Shown: positions 1 through 7,913, counted from the first letter of the stretch. The stretch is 64,000 nt of DNA from Aneurinibacillus sp. REN35 (GCF_041379945.2 NZ_JBFTXJ020000004.1:248001-312000); one strand, 5' to 3'. A program made the numbers and translations. The notes: generated by a model from the sequence alone, not told the origin.

Positions 1-2
1 TT

Positions 3-1106
3 ATTTTTGCGGGAGCCATTCCCATCTTTGTACACCCTGTTATGGACCTTGATCTGGGCATTGCTCATGGGATCACGACTGATTCAGTACGCAAAGCTCT
101 TGAACAGCATCCGACCGCCAAAGCGGTGCTTGTCATCAACCCAACCTATTTTGGTATTGCGGCCAACTTGAAGGAAATTGTAGAGCTTGTTCATCAATAT
201 GAGATTCCGGTGCTCGTAGACGAAGCGCATGGTGTGCATATTCATTTCCATTCCGATATGCCGCTGTCTGCCATGCAGGCTGGAGCCGATATGGCTGCCA
301 CGAGTGTACACAAGCTGGGCGGCTCAATGACGCAGAGCTCCGTTCTAAACGTCCGGGAAGGTCTTGTCTCGGCTAACCGTGTGAAGTCGGTTATCAGTAT
401 GCTGACCACGACCTCTACTTCTTACCTTCTGCTCGCTTCTCTTGATACAGCGCGCCGCCAATTGGTTGAAAACGGAAAACAGATGATGGATAAGGTGCTA
501 GAGCTTGCCTCCTATGCTCGCAGCGAGATTAATGACATTCAAGGATTGCGCTGCGTTGGAGAAGAAATTCTTGGCAGTGCAGCAACGTATGATATGGACC
601 CGTCCAAGCTTATTATTCAAGTGCGCGGCATCGGGCTTACCGGTCATCAGGTAGAAGGATGGCTGCGTGATAAGTACAATATCGAAGTTGAACTGAGCGA
701 TCTGTACAACATCCTGTGCATTATCACGCCAGGTGATTCTATCCTGACTGTGACGACACTCGTTCAGGCGCTACGGGAGCTGGCACGCATCCAACTTGGA
801 AAGGATTCAATGCAGCCGCTCACCGTACATCTGCCGAATATCCCGGCGCTGTCCATCTCGCCGCGCGAGGCGTTTTATTCAGAGACAGAGATTGTTCCGA
901 TTCGGGATGCTGTTGGTCGAATTATGGCTGAGTTTGTCATGGTCTATCCCCCGGGTATTCCTATCGTGCTTCCAGGTGAGATCTTGACACAGGATAATAT
1001 TGATTACATCCTCGAAAATCTTGAAGCCGGGCTTCCCGTACAGGGACCTGAAGATGAATCGATTCAAACAATTAAAGTAATCAAGCGTACTCAGGCGATT
1101 AAATAA
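3..1106 (+). CDS. speA: Arginine/lysine/ornithine decarboxylase SpeA-like, 5'-truncated by window edge
   Basis: PLP-dependent decarboxylase of the Orn/Lys/Arg class. In Bacillales this is the arginine decarboxylase that feeds agmatine and polyamine synthesis in the cytosol. The frame is open to the window edge, and the residues before the first Met (IFAGAIPIFVHPV) fit the family, so the true start lies outside. Visible family hallmarks are the PLP aspartate in VLVDEAHGVH and the Schiff-base lysine in SVHKLGGSMTQSS. The C-terminal part (PLTVHLPNIPALSISPREAF, PPGIPIVLPGEI) is the typical Orn/Lys/Arg decarboxylase C-terminal domain. The SR1-type RNA lies just downstream on the other strand, near speA as in Bacillus subtilis. 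The class is certain; arginine as substrate is inferred from the family and this context. Confidence 0.92.
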   Translation: MFAGAIPIFVHPVMDLDLGIAHGITTDSVRKALEQHPTAKAVLVINPTYFGIAANLKEIVELVHQYEIPVLVDEAHGVHIHFHSDMPLSAMQAGADMAATSVHKLGGSMTQSSVLNVREGLVSANRVKSVISMLTTTSTSYLLLASLDTARRQLVENGKQMMDKVLELASYARSEINDIQGLRCVGEEILGSAATYDMDPSKLIIQVRGIGLTGHQVEGWLRDKYNIEVELSDLYNILCIITPGDSILTVTTLVQALRELARIQLGKDSMQPLTVHLPNIPALSISPREAFYSETEIVPIRDAVGRIMAEFVMVYPPGIPIVLPGEILTQDNIDYILENLEAGLPVQGPEDESIQTIKVIKRTQAIK

Positions 1107-1131
1107 TATCGCTGCTGTATGAACGCAAAAA

Positions 1132-1157
1132 AAGCCCCTGCTCAACGGCAGGGGCTT
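1132..1157 (-). terminator. Intrinsic terminator of the SR1-like RNA
   Basis: A perfect 9-bp stem (AAGCCCCTG / CAGGGGCTT) has an 8-nt loop and is followed on the minus strand by a run of seven T. It points away from the SR1P frame. It may also reduce read-through from speA, but it lacks a T-run in that direction. Confidence 0.85.
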
Positions 1158-1181
1158 ATCTATGCTTATATTTAGTAATAT

Positions 1182-1295
1182 CTATTCTTCGTCACAACTA
1201 GTGCAGTCCGAGGAAGACGCGTATAGCACTTCTACCTTCTCATGCTCATAATGCTCAATAATCTGGTCACAGTGCTGGCATACGATTGTTCCCAT
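1182..1295 (-). CDS. sr1P: GapA-binding peptide SR1P family, 37 aa
   Basis: A short zinc-ribbon-like peptide beginning MGTIVCQHCDQIIEHYEHEK and ending SDCTSCDEE. The start MGTIVCQ-C, the central EK-VLY and the two C-x2-C pairs match the SR1P family, which in B. subtilis binds glyceraldehyde-3-phosphate dehydrogenase GapA and promotes its interaction with RNase J1. A good ribosome binding site (GGAGGG, 7 nt before ATG) fixes the start. It is carried inside the predicted SR1-like RNA between its own promoter and terminator. The family match rests on recalled sequence and was not searched. Confidence 0.85.
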   Translation of the reverse strand: MGTIVCQHCDQIIEHYEHEKVEVLYASSSDCTSCDEE

Positions 1296-1374
1296 AATAT
1301 TACCCTCCATTCGGTAGTTCATGATAATTAAAGATGCATATTCACCATTCACGACCACAATATGTTATGTCATT

Positions 1375-1403
1375 AATATAATATGTCATACTAATAACGT
1401 CAA
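1375..1403 (-). promoter_or_regulatory. SigA-type promoter of the SR1-like RNA
   Basis: On the minus strand TTGACG (1398-1403), a 17-bp spacer and TATATT (1375-1380) form a near-consensus vegetative promoter directed at the SR1P frame. In B. subtilis the SR1 promoter is repressed by CcpN and CcpA under glycolytic conditions; no operator could be assigned here. Confidence 0.75.
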
Positions 1404-1459
1404 TAGGTTTTTACTAAAAAAATAAAAATTTCACATCTGAGAAAGTAATCGCATAAAAA

Positions 1460-1486
1460 AACCTCCAAAGATCAACCCTGGAGGTT
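1460..1486 (-). terminator. Terminator of the DUF3055 gene
   Basis: A stem AACCTCCA / TGGAGGTT with an 11-nt loop is followed on the minus strand by seven T. It lies 43 bp past the stop of the DUF3055 gene. Confidence 0.8.
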
Positions 1487-1528
1487 TACATAGTTATCTA
1501 CGCTTATAATTATCGTAAAAAGCACACC

Positions 1529-1822
1529 CTAATATTGCGTTAATGCATGGCTGGTATGCGGAAGCTGACCCTGTAAAAAAACAGACAACTCTTCTGCCTC
1601 TAGGTCACATTCAATAGCAAACTTTTCTTTGAGCACTTCAATGTTTTGCGCATCTTCAGCACAAAGCAGAGAAGAACGACCTGTCTGCATGCAAACGACC
1701 AGAGGCTTTCCAAAAAATTGATTTGTATAAACGAGACCAAAATCATAACGTGCGTTCTCAGAAGCAAAACCAACAAAATTTACTTTCGTTTTCTCTGATG
1801 TGTCATACAAGCGTTCAAACAT
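1529..1822 (-). CDS. DUF3055 family protein, 97 aa
   Basis: A small cytosolic protein of unknown function. It begins MFERLYDTSEKTKVNFVGFA and contains ARYDFGLVYTNQFFGKPLVV and LQTGRS-like features typical of DUF3055, a family restricted to Bacillales. The reading frame stays open upstream, but the start at 1822 is chosen because GGAGGG sits 9 nt before this ATG and family members are about 90-100 residues. The upstream in-frame residues are poor in family features. It appears to be a monocistronic gene with its own terminator. No function is assigned. Confidence 0.8.
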   Translation of the reverse strand: MFERLYDTSEKTKVNFVGFASENARYDFGLVYTNQFFGKPLVVCMQTGRSSLLCAEDAQNIEVLKEKFAIECDLEAEELSVFLQGQLPHTSHALTQY

Positions 1823-2131
1823 AGTATAGAAACCCTCCTTTTCGATTTGCGTGAATTTACAGTTATTTTTCATTATATCATGGATTCGACCTCTGACAAT
1901 TTTATTTTCACAATCAGGAAACAAGACGTATTTTTCCGATTCTATTCGTCTATAGGGGAACCCCCCTATTTTTGATGAAAAAATATATAAAAACCCTAGA
2001 AATAACAAGGCTCTTTAGGGTCAAAGGTCACAAATAATTCACTTCACTTCTGGAATTTCCTGTGCGACAATTTCAGTGTAACCACTTCCTTTATAGAGAA
2101 TTCAGGAAGAGAAATCAAAGGGGTGTAATGT

Positions 2132-3103
2132 ATGAGCAAGCGTACGCTATCACAAATTACAATTCTTATTTTATTCTTCATTGTTCCGCTGCTGGATATT
2201 TTTCGAATCGATTTGACTCATCTTCATTTTTACGTTTTAACCAAAAGCTTTTCTTTTAGTGACGGCTATATTCTCCTTCTTACCGTCCTGGTACTTGTAT
2301 TCGTCTTCGTATCCATCTCACAGTGGTTCGGTCGCCAATTTTGCGGATGGATGTGTCCGCACAATACGTTTTCCGGCTATCTCACCAAGATCACCAATTC
2401 CAAAAGGCTGCGTGAAAATGCTGGCCTGCGCAATGCAATTGATATCGGTCTATCGCTTATTTTCGCTCCCATTATCGGCTTTAGCATGATCGCTTACTTC
2501 TATAACCCAAAGGATCTGCTGCAAGAAATCATCACGCTTAATACAACGTGGGCTTTCTGGGCTTATGTACTTACAAGCGCCTTCTTCTTCGTCATGATTA
2601 ACCGATTGCGCCACAAATTCTGCCGCAGCTCCTGTCCGTATGGCATGCTGCAGATGATTTTATCAGACAAAAACTCACGCACCGGAGGCATCAAAAATAT
2701 GTTCCGGGGTGCTGGACTTGTCCTCACGCTGCTGTTGACTGTTATGACATCACTTCTCGTATTTGCTATCTTCACAAGTACAGGCTTTGCGGTAAGCATT
2801 GGTAAGAACCTGCAGGGCGTACCGGCAGAGAATCGCATCATTTATACGTACAATCTTCAGGTGGAGAATTTAAAGAGTAAACCTGCTACATTCGCACTCA
2901 CATATGAAAATGTTCCGCCAAGCTGGGATGTAATTCTGCCCCCTACGGTTCAAGCAGAGCCAAACTCGGTAGCGAATGAAAATCTGCTCTTCCGTATTGA
3001 TGAAGGCAGTCTCGGAAAAAATACAAATATTAAAATTACGATTACAGGCGAAGACGGCAAAAAAATCGAGCGTGAAATTAGTATCTTTCCGGTTAAAAAA
3101 TAA
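2132..3103 (+). CDS. FixG/CcoG-like membrane protein lacking the ferredoxin domain
   Basis: A 323-residue integral membrane protein with about five hydrophobic segments in the first 220 residues. It carries the FixG/RdxA/CcoG-type cysteine motifs CGWMCPHNTF and FCRSSCPYGMLQ. The C-terminal 100 residues (YTYNLQVENLKSKPATFALT) form the Ig-like domain found at the end of FixG/CcoG, which assists copper-related assembly of cbb3 oxidases. The canonical protein has two 4Fe-4S ferredoxin clusters between these parts. Here the chain runs directly from the second cysteine motif to a membrane helix, so those clusters are absent. Its exact role is not established. It sits between two terminators as a single-gene unit. 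Confidence 0.75.
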   Translation: MSKRTLSQITILILFFIVPLLDIFRIDLTHLHFYVLTKSFSFSDGYILLLTVLVLVFVFVSISQWFGRQFCGWMCPHNTFSGYLTKITNSKRLRENAGLRNAIDIGLSLIFAPIIGFSMIAYFYNPKDLLQEIITLNTTWAFWAYVLTSAFFFVMINRLRHKFCRSSCPYGMLQMILSDKNSRTGGIKNMFRGAGLVLTLLLTVMTSLLVFAIFTSTGFAVSIGKNLQGVPAENRIIYTYNLQVENLKSKPATFALTYENVPPSWDVILPPTVQAEPNSVANENLLFRIDEGSLGKNTNIKITITGEDGKKIEREISIFPVKK

Positions 3104-3108
3104 CAGCA

Positions 3109-3128
3109 GAGGCAGCCTGGTCTGCCTC
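3109..3128 (+). terminator. Terminator-like hairpin after the FixG-like gene
   Basis: A 7-bp stem GAGGCAG / CTGCCTC with a 6-nt loop lies 5 bp after the stop. There is only a weak T-rich tail, so termination may rely on the stronger hairpin at 3176. Confidence 0.5.
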
Positions 3129-3175
3129 CTATCTTGCTATACGTCTTTATCTCTTTACCACTTTTATGTACAAAA

Positions 3176-3203
3176 GGAGAGCGGCCTAAAAAAGCCGCTC
3201 TCC
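3176..3203 (+). terminator. Strong intrinsic terminator
   Basis: A perfect 10-bp stem GGAGAGCGGC / GCCGCTCTCC with an 8-nt loop is followed by TTTCTT. It ends plus-strand transcription of the FixG-like gene before the convergent MarR gene. Confidence 0.8.
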
Positions 3204-3320
3204 TTTCTTGTGAGAAACAAAGAAAAGAAAGAGGACTCAGGAACACTGCAATCTAAAGAGGAAAAAAGCACTCTCTCTTTTCTGCATTACTTTGTTTTCT
3301 ACTTTTTTCTACTGAATTAT

Positions 3321-3842
3321 TTATATAGTAGCGATACGGTCCGATCTTTGCTCGCTTTCCCGCAGCCAATGTATTTTGTCAGGTCCGTGCAATTCTTCGG
3401 CCAAGAAATCTAAACATTCGAAAAAGAGCGCAGACACGTTGCGACCATAGCGCACTTCTAGGCTTTCTAAGGCCCGTGTAATGCGGAATACATCTGGTGC
3501 CTGTATTTTGCTCTCCTCTACAATTCGTCTGCCCGTATCGGTTAGATATACATTCACGACACGTCCATCCTTGTCACTTTTCTCGATCATGACAAGACCC
3601 TTCTCCATCATCTTCTTTACGTGAATAACGACCGACGACGGATGCCAGAACGTCCACTCAGCGATTTGTGTTACACGTACACCTTCATAACAATATACGA
3701 TCCACAAAATATTCAACTGAACTGCCGAATCAAGCTCTAACTTGCGTGCAGCTGTCTCCCAATCATCTTTATTTACTACGGCAATCGCACGCAGTGTATT
3801 TAGGATTTCGTGTAATTCCTCTGGTTGACTATGATAATCCAT
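3321..3842 (-). CDS. MarR family transcriptional regulator
   Basis: A 173-residue winged-helix protein. The segment LNILWIVYCYEGVRVTQIAEW followed by HPSSVVIHVKKMMEKGLV and KDGRVVNVYLTDTG matches the MarR helix-turn-helix and wing, with the DxR signature in the wing. The wider pattern (ILWI-Y, -VTQIAEW) recalls the ScoC/Hpr branch that represses protease and sporulation genes, but the protein lacks the long C-terminal extension of Hpr. The target genes and ligand are unknown. It is transcribed alone, convergent to the FixG-like gene. AGGAGAGG lies 6 nt before the ATG. Confidence 0.8.
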   Translation of the reverse strand: MDYHSQPEELHEILNTLRAIAVVNKDDWETAARKLELDSAVQLNILWIVYCYEGVRVTQIAEWTFWHPSSVVIHVKKMMEKGLVMIEKSDKDGRVVNVYLTDTGRRIVEESKIQAPDVFRITRALESLEVRYGRNVSALFFECLDFLAEELHGPDKIHWLRESEQRSDRIATI

Positions 3843-3974
3843 AATTTACCTCTCCTTCCCCCTCCATGCATAAATATTATTTTATCTACTATACAATAGT
3901 ATATTTTTAATAGTATATTTTTCTAAAAATTTAGTCAACATAAGAATTATTAAAACAGCATGGAAATTCCTGTG

Positions 3975-4011
3975 GTTTAGCGGTTGCCAAAGCCTGGATG
4001 CGGTGCTAAAC
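3975..4011 (+). promoter_or_regulatory. Inverted repeat in the leader of the DUF1885 gene
   Basis: GTTTAGC (3975-3981) is complementary to GCTAAAC (4005-4011), with an inner GCCA/TGG pairing. This could fold as a hairpin 45 bp ahead of the start codon. I compared it by eye with common riboswitch cores (c-di-GMP, c-di-AMP, SAM, TPP, purine) and found no match. Its function is unknown. Confidence 0.3.
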
Positions 4012-4055
4012 TCAGAGATAAGAGCGTTTACAACCCGGGGTAGGAGGGAGAAAAA

Positions 4056-4535
4056 GTGAGCAGAAGTGCCTACATAAAATTTGTTGAAGGGTCAACTACA
4101 AAACAAGTTTCCTTAGACGAAGTAAAGCAAAAATTCAATCGTTATACAGAAATGACAGCGAAGACCGGCCAGCAATTGGATTGGGATTATAAGCATTCAG
4201 CATTTCCATATACGATGGAAGAAAAGCCTGAAGGAAAAGGGCAATGGTTCTATCTGAAGGGAACTGATACGAAGCTATACCACTATATTCTTGTCGGAGT
4301 CGGCTCGCGCCAAAAGGAAAAGCAGACAACACAGCCTGATCCAGAAAATGAGGGGCAGACCCAAACGGTTACAACAACAGAGGATGAGAATTATATCCAG
4401 GTTACATTAGCACCTGATTCAACACATGGAGATAAAGGAAAAGCAAACGAATTCTGCAAATATCTCGCTAAAGAATATAAAGCGGAGCTTCATCTTTTTA
4501 ACGGCCGTGTGATGCATTATAATCCGCGTAAGTAA
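4056..4535 (+). CDS. DUF1885 family protein
   Basis: A 159-residue soluble protein beginning with GTG; AGGAGGG sits 6 nt upstream. The regions SAYIKFVEGSTTKQVSLDEV, AFPYTMEEKPEGKGQWFYLK and KANEFCKYLAKEYKAELHLF are characteristic of DUF1885, a Bacillales family of unknown function. It has no signal peptide or membrane segment. It is monocistronic, with a leader hairpin at 3975 and a strong terminator at 4553. Confidence 0.85.
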   Translation: MSRSAYIKFVEGSTTKQVSLDEVKQKFNRYTEMTAKTGQQLDWDYKHSAFPYTMEEKPEGKGQWFYLKGTDTKLYHYILVGVGSRQKEKQTTQPDPENEGQTQTVTTTEDENYIQVTLAPDSTHGDKGKANEFCKYLAKEYKAELHLFNGRVMHYNPRK

Positions 4536-4552
4536 TAAGCAGCATACATAGC

Positions 4553-4576
4553 AAACGCCGCAAATATGCGGCGTTT
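4553..4576 (+). terminator. Terminator of the DUF1885 gene
   Basis: A perfect 10-bp stem AAACGCCGCA / TGCGGCGTTT with a 4-nt loop, followed by TTAT. Confidence 0.85.
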
Positions 4577-4588
4577 TTATGCACAAAA

Positions 4589-4612
4589 AAAGAGCAGACA
4601 ACTCTGCTCTTT
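4589..4612 (-). terminator. Terminator of the DUF4912 gene
   Basis: A 10-bp stem AAAGAGCAGA / TCTGCTCTTT with loop CAAC is followed by a T-run on the minus strand. It lies 8 bp past the DUF4912 stop. Confidence 0.8.
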
Positions 4613-4619
4613 CCTGCTT

Positions 4620-5000
4620 CTATCCCGCAAAGGGAAGAATGCGATCGGATCGTTTCAGCGAATAATACCGACCGTCTATCATGCGCACCCCTAACTCAAC
4701 ACAATACTGACGCGTATTCTCGATTCCATACAAAAGCCAGTTTGCAGCCTGAAAATTAATGTCAAAGTCAACATACGTATCAAGGCCGTCATTCTTAATC
4801 ATCCGCTCTGTCACATCATAGAGCCGAATAACAAAGGGCAGTTCGGAAACCGGGATTGCAAACTGCTGCTCGATAGCCTCCTTGTGACGATTATCAATCT
4901 CCCAGGACGCTGTAAGCGACTGTGTATCATTCCATGCGACACGTATATTCGGTCCCTCAAGGTCATTCTTAGAGGTACGCCTCTTAGGCTTTGCTTTCAT
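4620..5000 (-). CDS. DUF4912 domain protein
   Basis: A 126-residue protein with a basic N-terminus (KAKPKRRTSKND). A DUF4912 core follows, visible as LTASWEIDNRHKE, LPFVIRLYDVTERM and FDINFQAANWLLYGIENTR, ending VELGVRMIDGRYYSLKRSD. DUF4912 is predicted to be an Ig-like/SH2-like fold of unknown function. It is a single-gene unit. Nothing in the surroundings suggests a partner. Confidence 0.8.
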   Translation of the reverse strand: MKAKPKRRTSKNDLEGPNIRVAWNDTQSLTASWEIDNRHKEAIEQQFAIPVSELPFVIRLYDVTERMIKNDGLDTYVDFDINFQAANWLLYGIENTRQYCVELGVRMIDGRYYSLKRSDRILPFAG

Positions 5001-5117
5001 CCGCTGCTCTCGTTCCTTTCTTTAGTAAAATACCATGCAGTTCTTACCGACACATTGTAGTATACCTTAATTATAGCACCTTTCTGCATCAATATGAATA
5101 GTTGAGCATCAAAATTA

Positions 5118-5741
5118 CTATCGTGCAGTAATGGCATTCTCCCCAACAATCTGATAGTCTCCGCTGCTTCCCAACTTCATGATGAGCTGAACCTTATACT
5201 CTCCTGCTTCTTTAAACTGCATTCCCTTTACATTATGCGTATATACAAAAGCGGTGCCACTCCGAATGGTTGAATAACTTTGTGGATAACTCACATATTC
5301 CTCAGAGCCAGAAGGATTGCGAATCACGATTTTGAATACGAGAGAATCTACTTTCGGAGCGCGGTCAATATCCATAAAGATATCGAACGAAACCTTGCTT
5401 CCTTTTTCTACTACCATGAATGGACTGATGATGTGATAATTTTGTTTCTGTGTCTCTTCAATCGAAGAAGCGATAACCATATTAACATTCGGTTTGGTCA
5501 CGACCGTTTTACCTGTTTCTTCGTCCAACATGATGAAAGCGCCTAATTTCTCCGCTACAATACGCAGCGGGGCGAACACTGTACCGTCCATTGTAAATGG
5601 GGGTGGTTCGAGATTGCTGAGCGGGTTTCCATTAAGTTCGACAGATGCGACAGGATACTTTCCCTGGTATAGCTCATTAGATGCCATAGCTACCCCGGAA
5701 AGCAGCACGGATGTGAGCAGGATAAGTACTTTCCGCTTCAT
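5118..5741 (-). CDS. Secreted stalk (copper amine oxidase N-like) domain protein
   Basis: A 207-residue exported protein. The signal peptide is MKRKVLILLTSVLLSGVAMAS, with probable cleavage after AMA. Residues about 30-90 form a copper-amine-oxidase-N-like 'stalk' domain (VELNGNPLSN, FAPLRIVAEKLGAFIMLDEE), a common cell-surface module in Bacillales. The rest is beta-rich (VFKIVIRNPSGSEEYVSYPQ) with an Intracellular-proteinase-inhibitor-like or Ig-like look, although no such domain could be confirmed. It lies downstream of the membrane protease gene on the same strand with a 59-bp gap, so the two are probably co-transcribed and both act outside the membrane. AAAAGGGG precedes the ATG. Confidence 0.75.
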   Translation of the reverse strand: MKRKVLILLTSVLLSGVAMASNELYQGKYPVASVELNGNPLSNLEPPPFTMDGTVFAPLRIVAEKLGAFIMLDEETGKTVVTKPNVNMVIASSIEETQKQNYHIISPFMVVEKGSKVSFDIFMDIDRAPKVDSLVFKIVIRNPSGSEEYVSYPQSYSTIRSGTAFVYTHNVKGMQFKEAGEYKVQLIMKLGSSGDYQIVGENAITAR

Positions 5742-5800
5742 TCTATACCCCTTTTCCGATTCTTTGCCTATTATTTATACGCACTTACGAACCATTTGTT

Positions 5801-7060
5801 TTACTCCCTTCGGCTATTTTCTGTATCCTTCTCCTCATTATCGCTCTGTTTTCTTTTTCTGCTTCGCTGTATCGCCCATACAACCACTAGAAGAATGATC
5901 AGCAGAAGCACCGCTCCCCCAATGGCAAAGTATACATAGTAATCACGCCAATCGATTCGGTTCGCACCTTCGCTCATCGCTTTTTGTGACTTAGCAAGAT
6001 ATGTGGAGACACTGTAATGCTTATCATACAGACGCCTGACTTCTTCAAATTTTGGGATGGCTTTACTGTAATATCCTTCCCAGTAATAACCTAAGCCCTC
6101 CTGCCATAGAAGCGTGATCAATGTTGGCTGATTCACTTCCGCTCCCGCCTGCCGTACAAACTCCATTACCGTAGAGGACGGAATGACCCACCCTATTCCT
6201 TCATGGGAGGTAGCGGTTGCAATCCCAATCATCTTCCCACTCTCTGAGAGCACGGGTCCTCCGGAGTTACCCGGATTCAGATTCGCGTTCAACTGAATGA
6301 CAGGTGCTCCGTTTTTCATTATTTTTTGGGAAACAGAAATCGTGCCGGTAGAATACGTAGCTTCTAACTGGCTCCTCTCATCGAGAAACCCGCCTAAATC
6401 CGCTTTACCGGGATATCCGGCAAACTGAATGGCAGAAGAAACTGCACTTCCGTCGCCATCCGTATCATCTACAGAGATCGTCGGCAAATCTTTTGCATTA
6501 ATTTTGAGGATGGCTACATCCTTCCCCTCCCCAATCGGCTTGCCATACGACTTAATATCGAAAGCCTGCTCATCGCCCCCCGGAAGAATAACCGTGCTAA
6601 CCCGCTCAAAACTCTCAAGCTTTACATACTGGTCAAAATACGTTTGAACGTGCTGGATATCCGCATCGGCTGTCGCAGGATTAATCTGCTTGAAGCGTGC
6701 ATAGAGATCGGCAAGAAGAATATTATACATGGCCTCATACGCTTCCGTTTCCTCTTTGTGGATCGCTTCTACGACATGCGCATTCGTCACAATATACCCA
6801 TTGGAGGAGATGACGGCCCCTGACCCAGTTCCTCCATCATATTCTGTTATCCTGCTTGTTCCTACGTACTGCGCTAATTCGCCTGTGATTGTAAAATCAG
6901 CCGCATTATAAGCTACAACACGTACAACAGCCGGCCTTGTATAGGCCTCCACCTTTTTATTTTGCTCAACCGGAGCTGGCGGCTGGCTGCAGGCAGCTAC
7001 CAGCAAAAGCAGACATGTGCTTATAAAAAAAAGCACGAGACGCCTAAAAGATGCTCTCAT
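5801..7060 (-). CDS. Membrane-anchored trypsin-like serine protease (S1C/HtrA-like)
   Basis: A 419-residue protein with an N-terminal lipoprotein-type signal peptide (lipobox LVAAC). It has a chymotrypsin-fold protease domain and a C-terminal transmembrane helix near residues 375-397 (FAIGGAVLLLIILLVVVWAI), followed by a basic tail. The catalytic triad is visible: His in NAHVV, Asp in KDVAILKI and Ser in NPGNSGGPV. There is no PDZ domain; a helical or TPR-like stretch follows the protease. The start at 7060 is preferred over the ATG at 7066 because GGGGGA would overlap the latter. It probably forms an operon with the stalk-domain gene. Confidence 0.85.
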   Translation of the reverse strand: MRASFRRLVLFFISTCLLLLVAACSQPPAPVEQNKKVEAYTRPAVVRVVAYNAADFTITGELAQYVGTSRITEYDGGTGSGAVISSNGYIVTNAHVVEAIHKEETEAYEAMYNILLADLYARFKQINPATADADIQHVQTYFDQYVKLESFERVSTVILPGGDEQAFDIKSYGKPIGEGKDVAILKINAKDLPTISVDDTDGDGSAVSSAIQFAGYPGKADLGGFLDERSQLEATYSTGTISVSQKIMKNGAPVIQLNANLNPGNSGGPVLSESGKMIGIATATSHEGIGWVIPSSTVMEFVRQAGAEVNQPTLITLLWQEGLGYYWEGYYSKAIPKFEEVRRLYDKHYSVSTYLAKSQKAMSEGANRIDWRDYYVYFAIGGAVLLLIILLVVVWAIQRSRKRKQSDNEEKDTENSRRE

Positions 7061-7150
7061 AGTCATTCCCCCTTGGTCTTTTACTTTTTCTTTCTGTATA
7101 TGCAGCCTAGGTTTATTCGGCTATTTTCTCTAGATAAAATTCCATAAAAA

Positions 7151-7180
7151 AAACAAACCCCGACGCTTCGGAGCTTGTTT
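7151..7180 (-). terminator. Terminator of the PgpA-like gene
   Basis: An imperfect hairpin, AACAAGCTCCG with CGGGGTTTGTT, is followed by eight T on the minus strand. It lies just past the gene. Confidence 0.7.
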
Positions 7181-7190
7181 TTATCATGGA

Positions 7191-7745
7191 CTAGCCAACC
7201 TGTTCACTGTTCTGCTGCGTATTTAATTGACGATCTCTCTCTATCTCCTCTTCATCGCGCAGGCGATGCGCCATCCGACTTGATGCAGAAGCTGCAATGC
7301 TTGCCACCAGATCGTCAAGGAACGTATGAATCCCGTTTCCTCTTTTGGTGTCCAGACGTTTAATAATACCGATCTTTTGTTTATCTAAATGACCGAATGT
7401 TGTAACCGCAATACTGCCATAGCCAAACACCGATCCGAGTGCTAACGTCTCGTCACAGCCAAATAGACCTTCATCAGCTTCTATAATAGACTGCAGCGGT
7501 TCTTGAAGCATCTTCTTCTCAGCCAAAATATCAAGTTCAGTTCCAACAAGAAGCGCGTGCTGAATTTCCCTTTTCTCTAGAACAGCATGCACGCTCTCAA
7601 TGCATGAAGACATTTTTAAACCTACATTATATGGAGCTTGCATGAGGTACACCACTTCCGCAATATCCTCAATGGTGACACCCCTTTCAGCAAGGCGCTG
7701 GAGTGCTGCGGTTTTTACCTCTCTGCTGTGTACTTGTCTCTTCAT
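7191..7745 (-). CDS. yutG: Phosphatidylglycerophosphatase A-related protein YutG
   Basis: A 184-residue soluble protein of the PgpA/YutG family. It shows ALQRLAERGVTIEDIAEVVY, CIESVHAVLEKREIQHALL, PLQSIIEADEGLFGCDETL and YGSIAVTTFGHLDKQKIGII, closely paralleling B. subtilis YutG. It lacks the membrane helices of proteobacterial PgpA, so phosphatase activity on phosphatidylglycerophosphate is uncertain. The start is set at 7745 because AAGGGG lies 9 nt before this ATG and family members begin near KxxxxREVK. It is a single-gene unit. Confidence 0.8.
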   Translation of the reverse strand: MKRQVHSREVKTAALQRLAERGVTIEDIAEVVYLMQAPYNVGLKMSSCIESVHAVLEKREIQHALLVGTELDILAEKKMLQEPLQSIIEADEGLFGCDETLALGSVFGYGSIAVTTFGHLDKQKIGIIKRLDTKRGNGIHTFLDDLVASIAASASSRMAHRLRDEEEIERDRQLNTQQNSEQVG

Positions 7746-7913
7746 CTTAGTTATCCCCTTCCCAAACCGATAACACCACAAAAAAAGTCAGATATATCCC
7801 ATCATACCACAATTGACCTGTATTCATGATATGTTTCTGTATCTTACGAACTATACAATAAATTCGGCTATAATTATGTATATGATGCAGGCAAGGTTGT
7901 TGATAACAAAAAA

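Larger units (their letters stand above)
1132..1368 (-). ncRNA. SR1-like dual-function small RNA (encodes SR1P)
   Basis: The transcript is inferred from a strong promoter (-35 TTGACG, 17-bp spacer, -10 TATATT at 1375-1403), a 37-codon reading frame, and a strong intrinsic terminator at 1132-1157. The predicted length of roughly 235 nt is close to the known size of B. subtilis SR1. SR1 base-pairs with ahrC mRNA and also encodes the GapA-binding peptide SR1P. An ahrC/argR homologue lies in this window at 15464-15913, so the known target is present. The 5' end is estimated from the -10 box. The base-pairing function was not checked here. Confidence 0.75.

Noticed and set aside
2976-3413. 145-aa plus-strand frame overlapping the end of the FixG-like gene
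   Set aside because: It runs through a terminator hairpin and the end of the MarR gene and resembles no protein.
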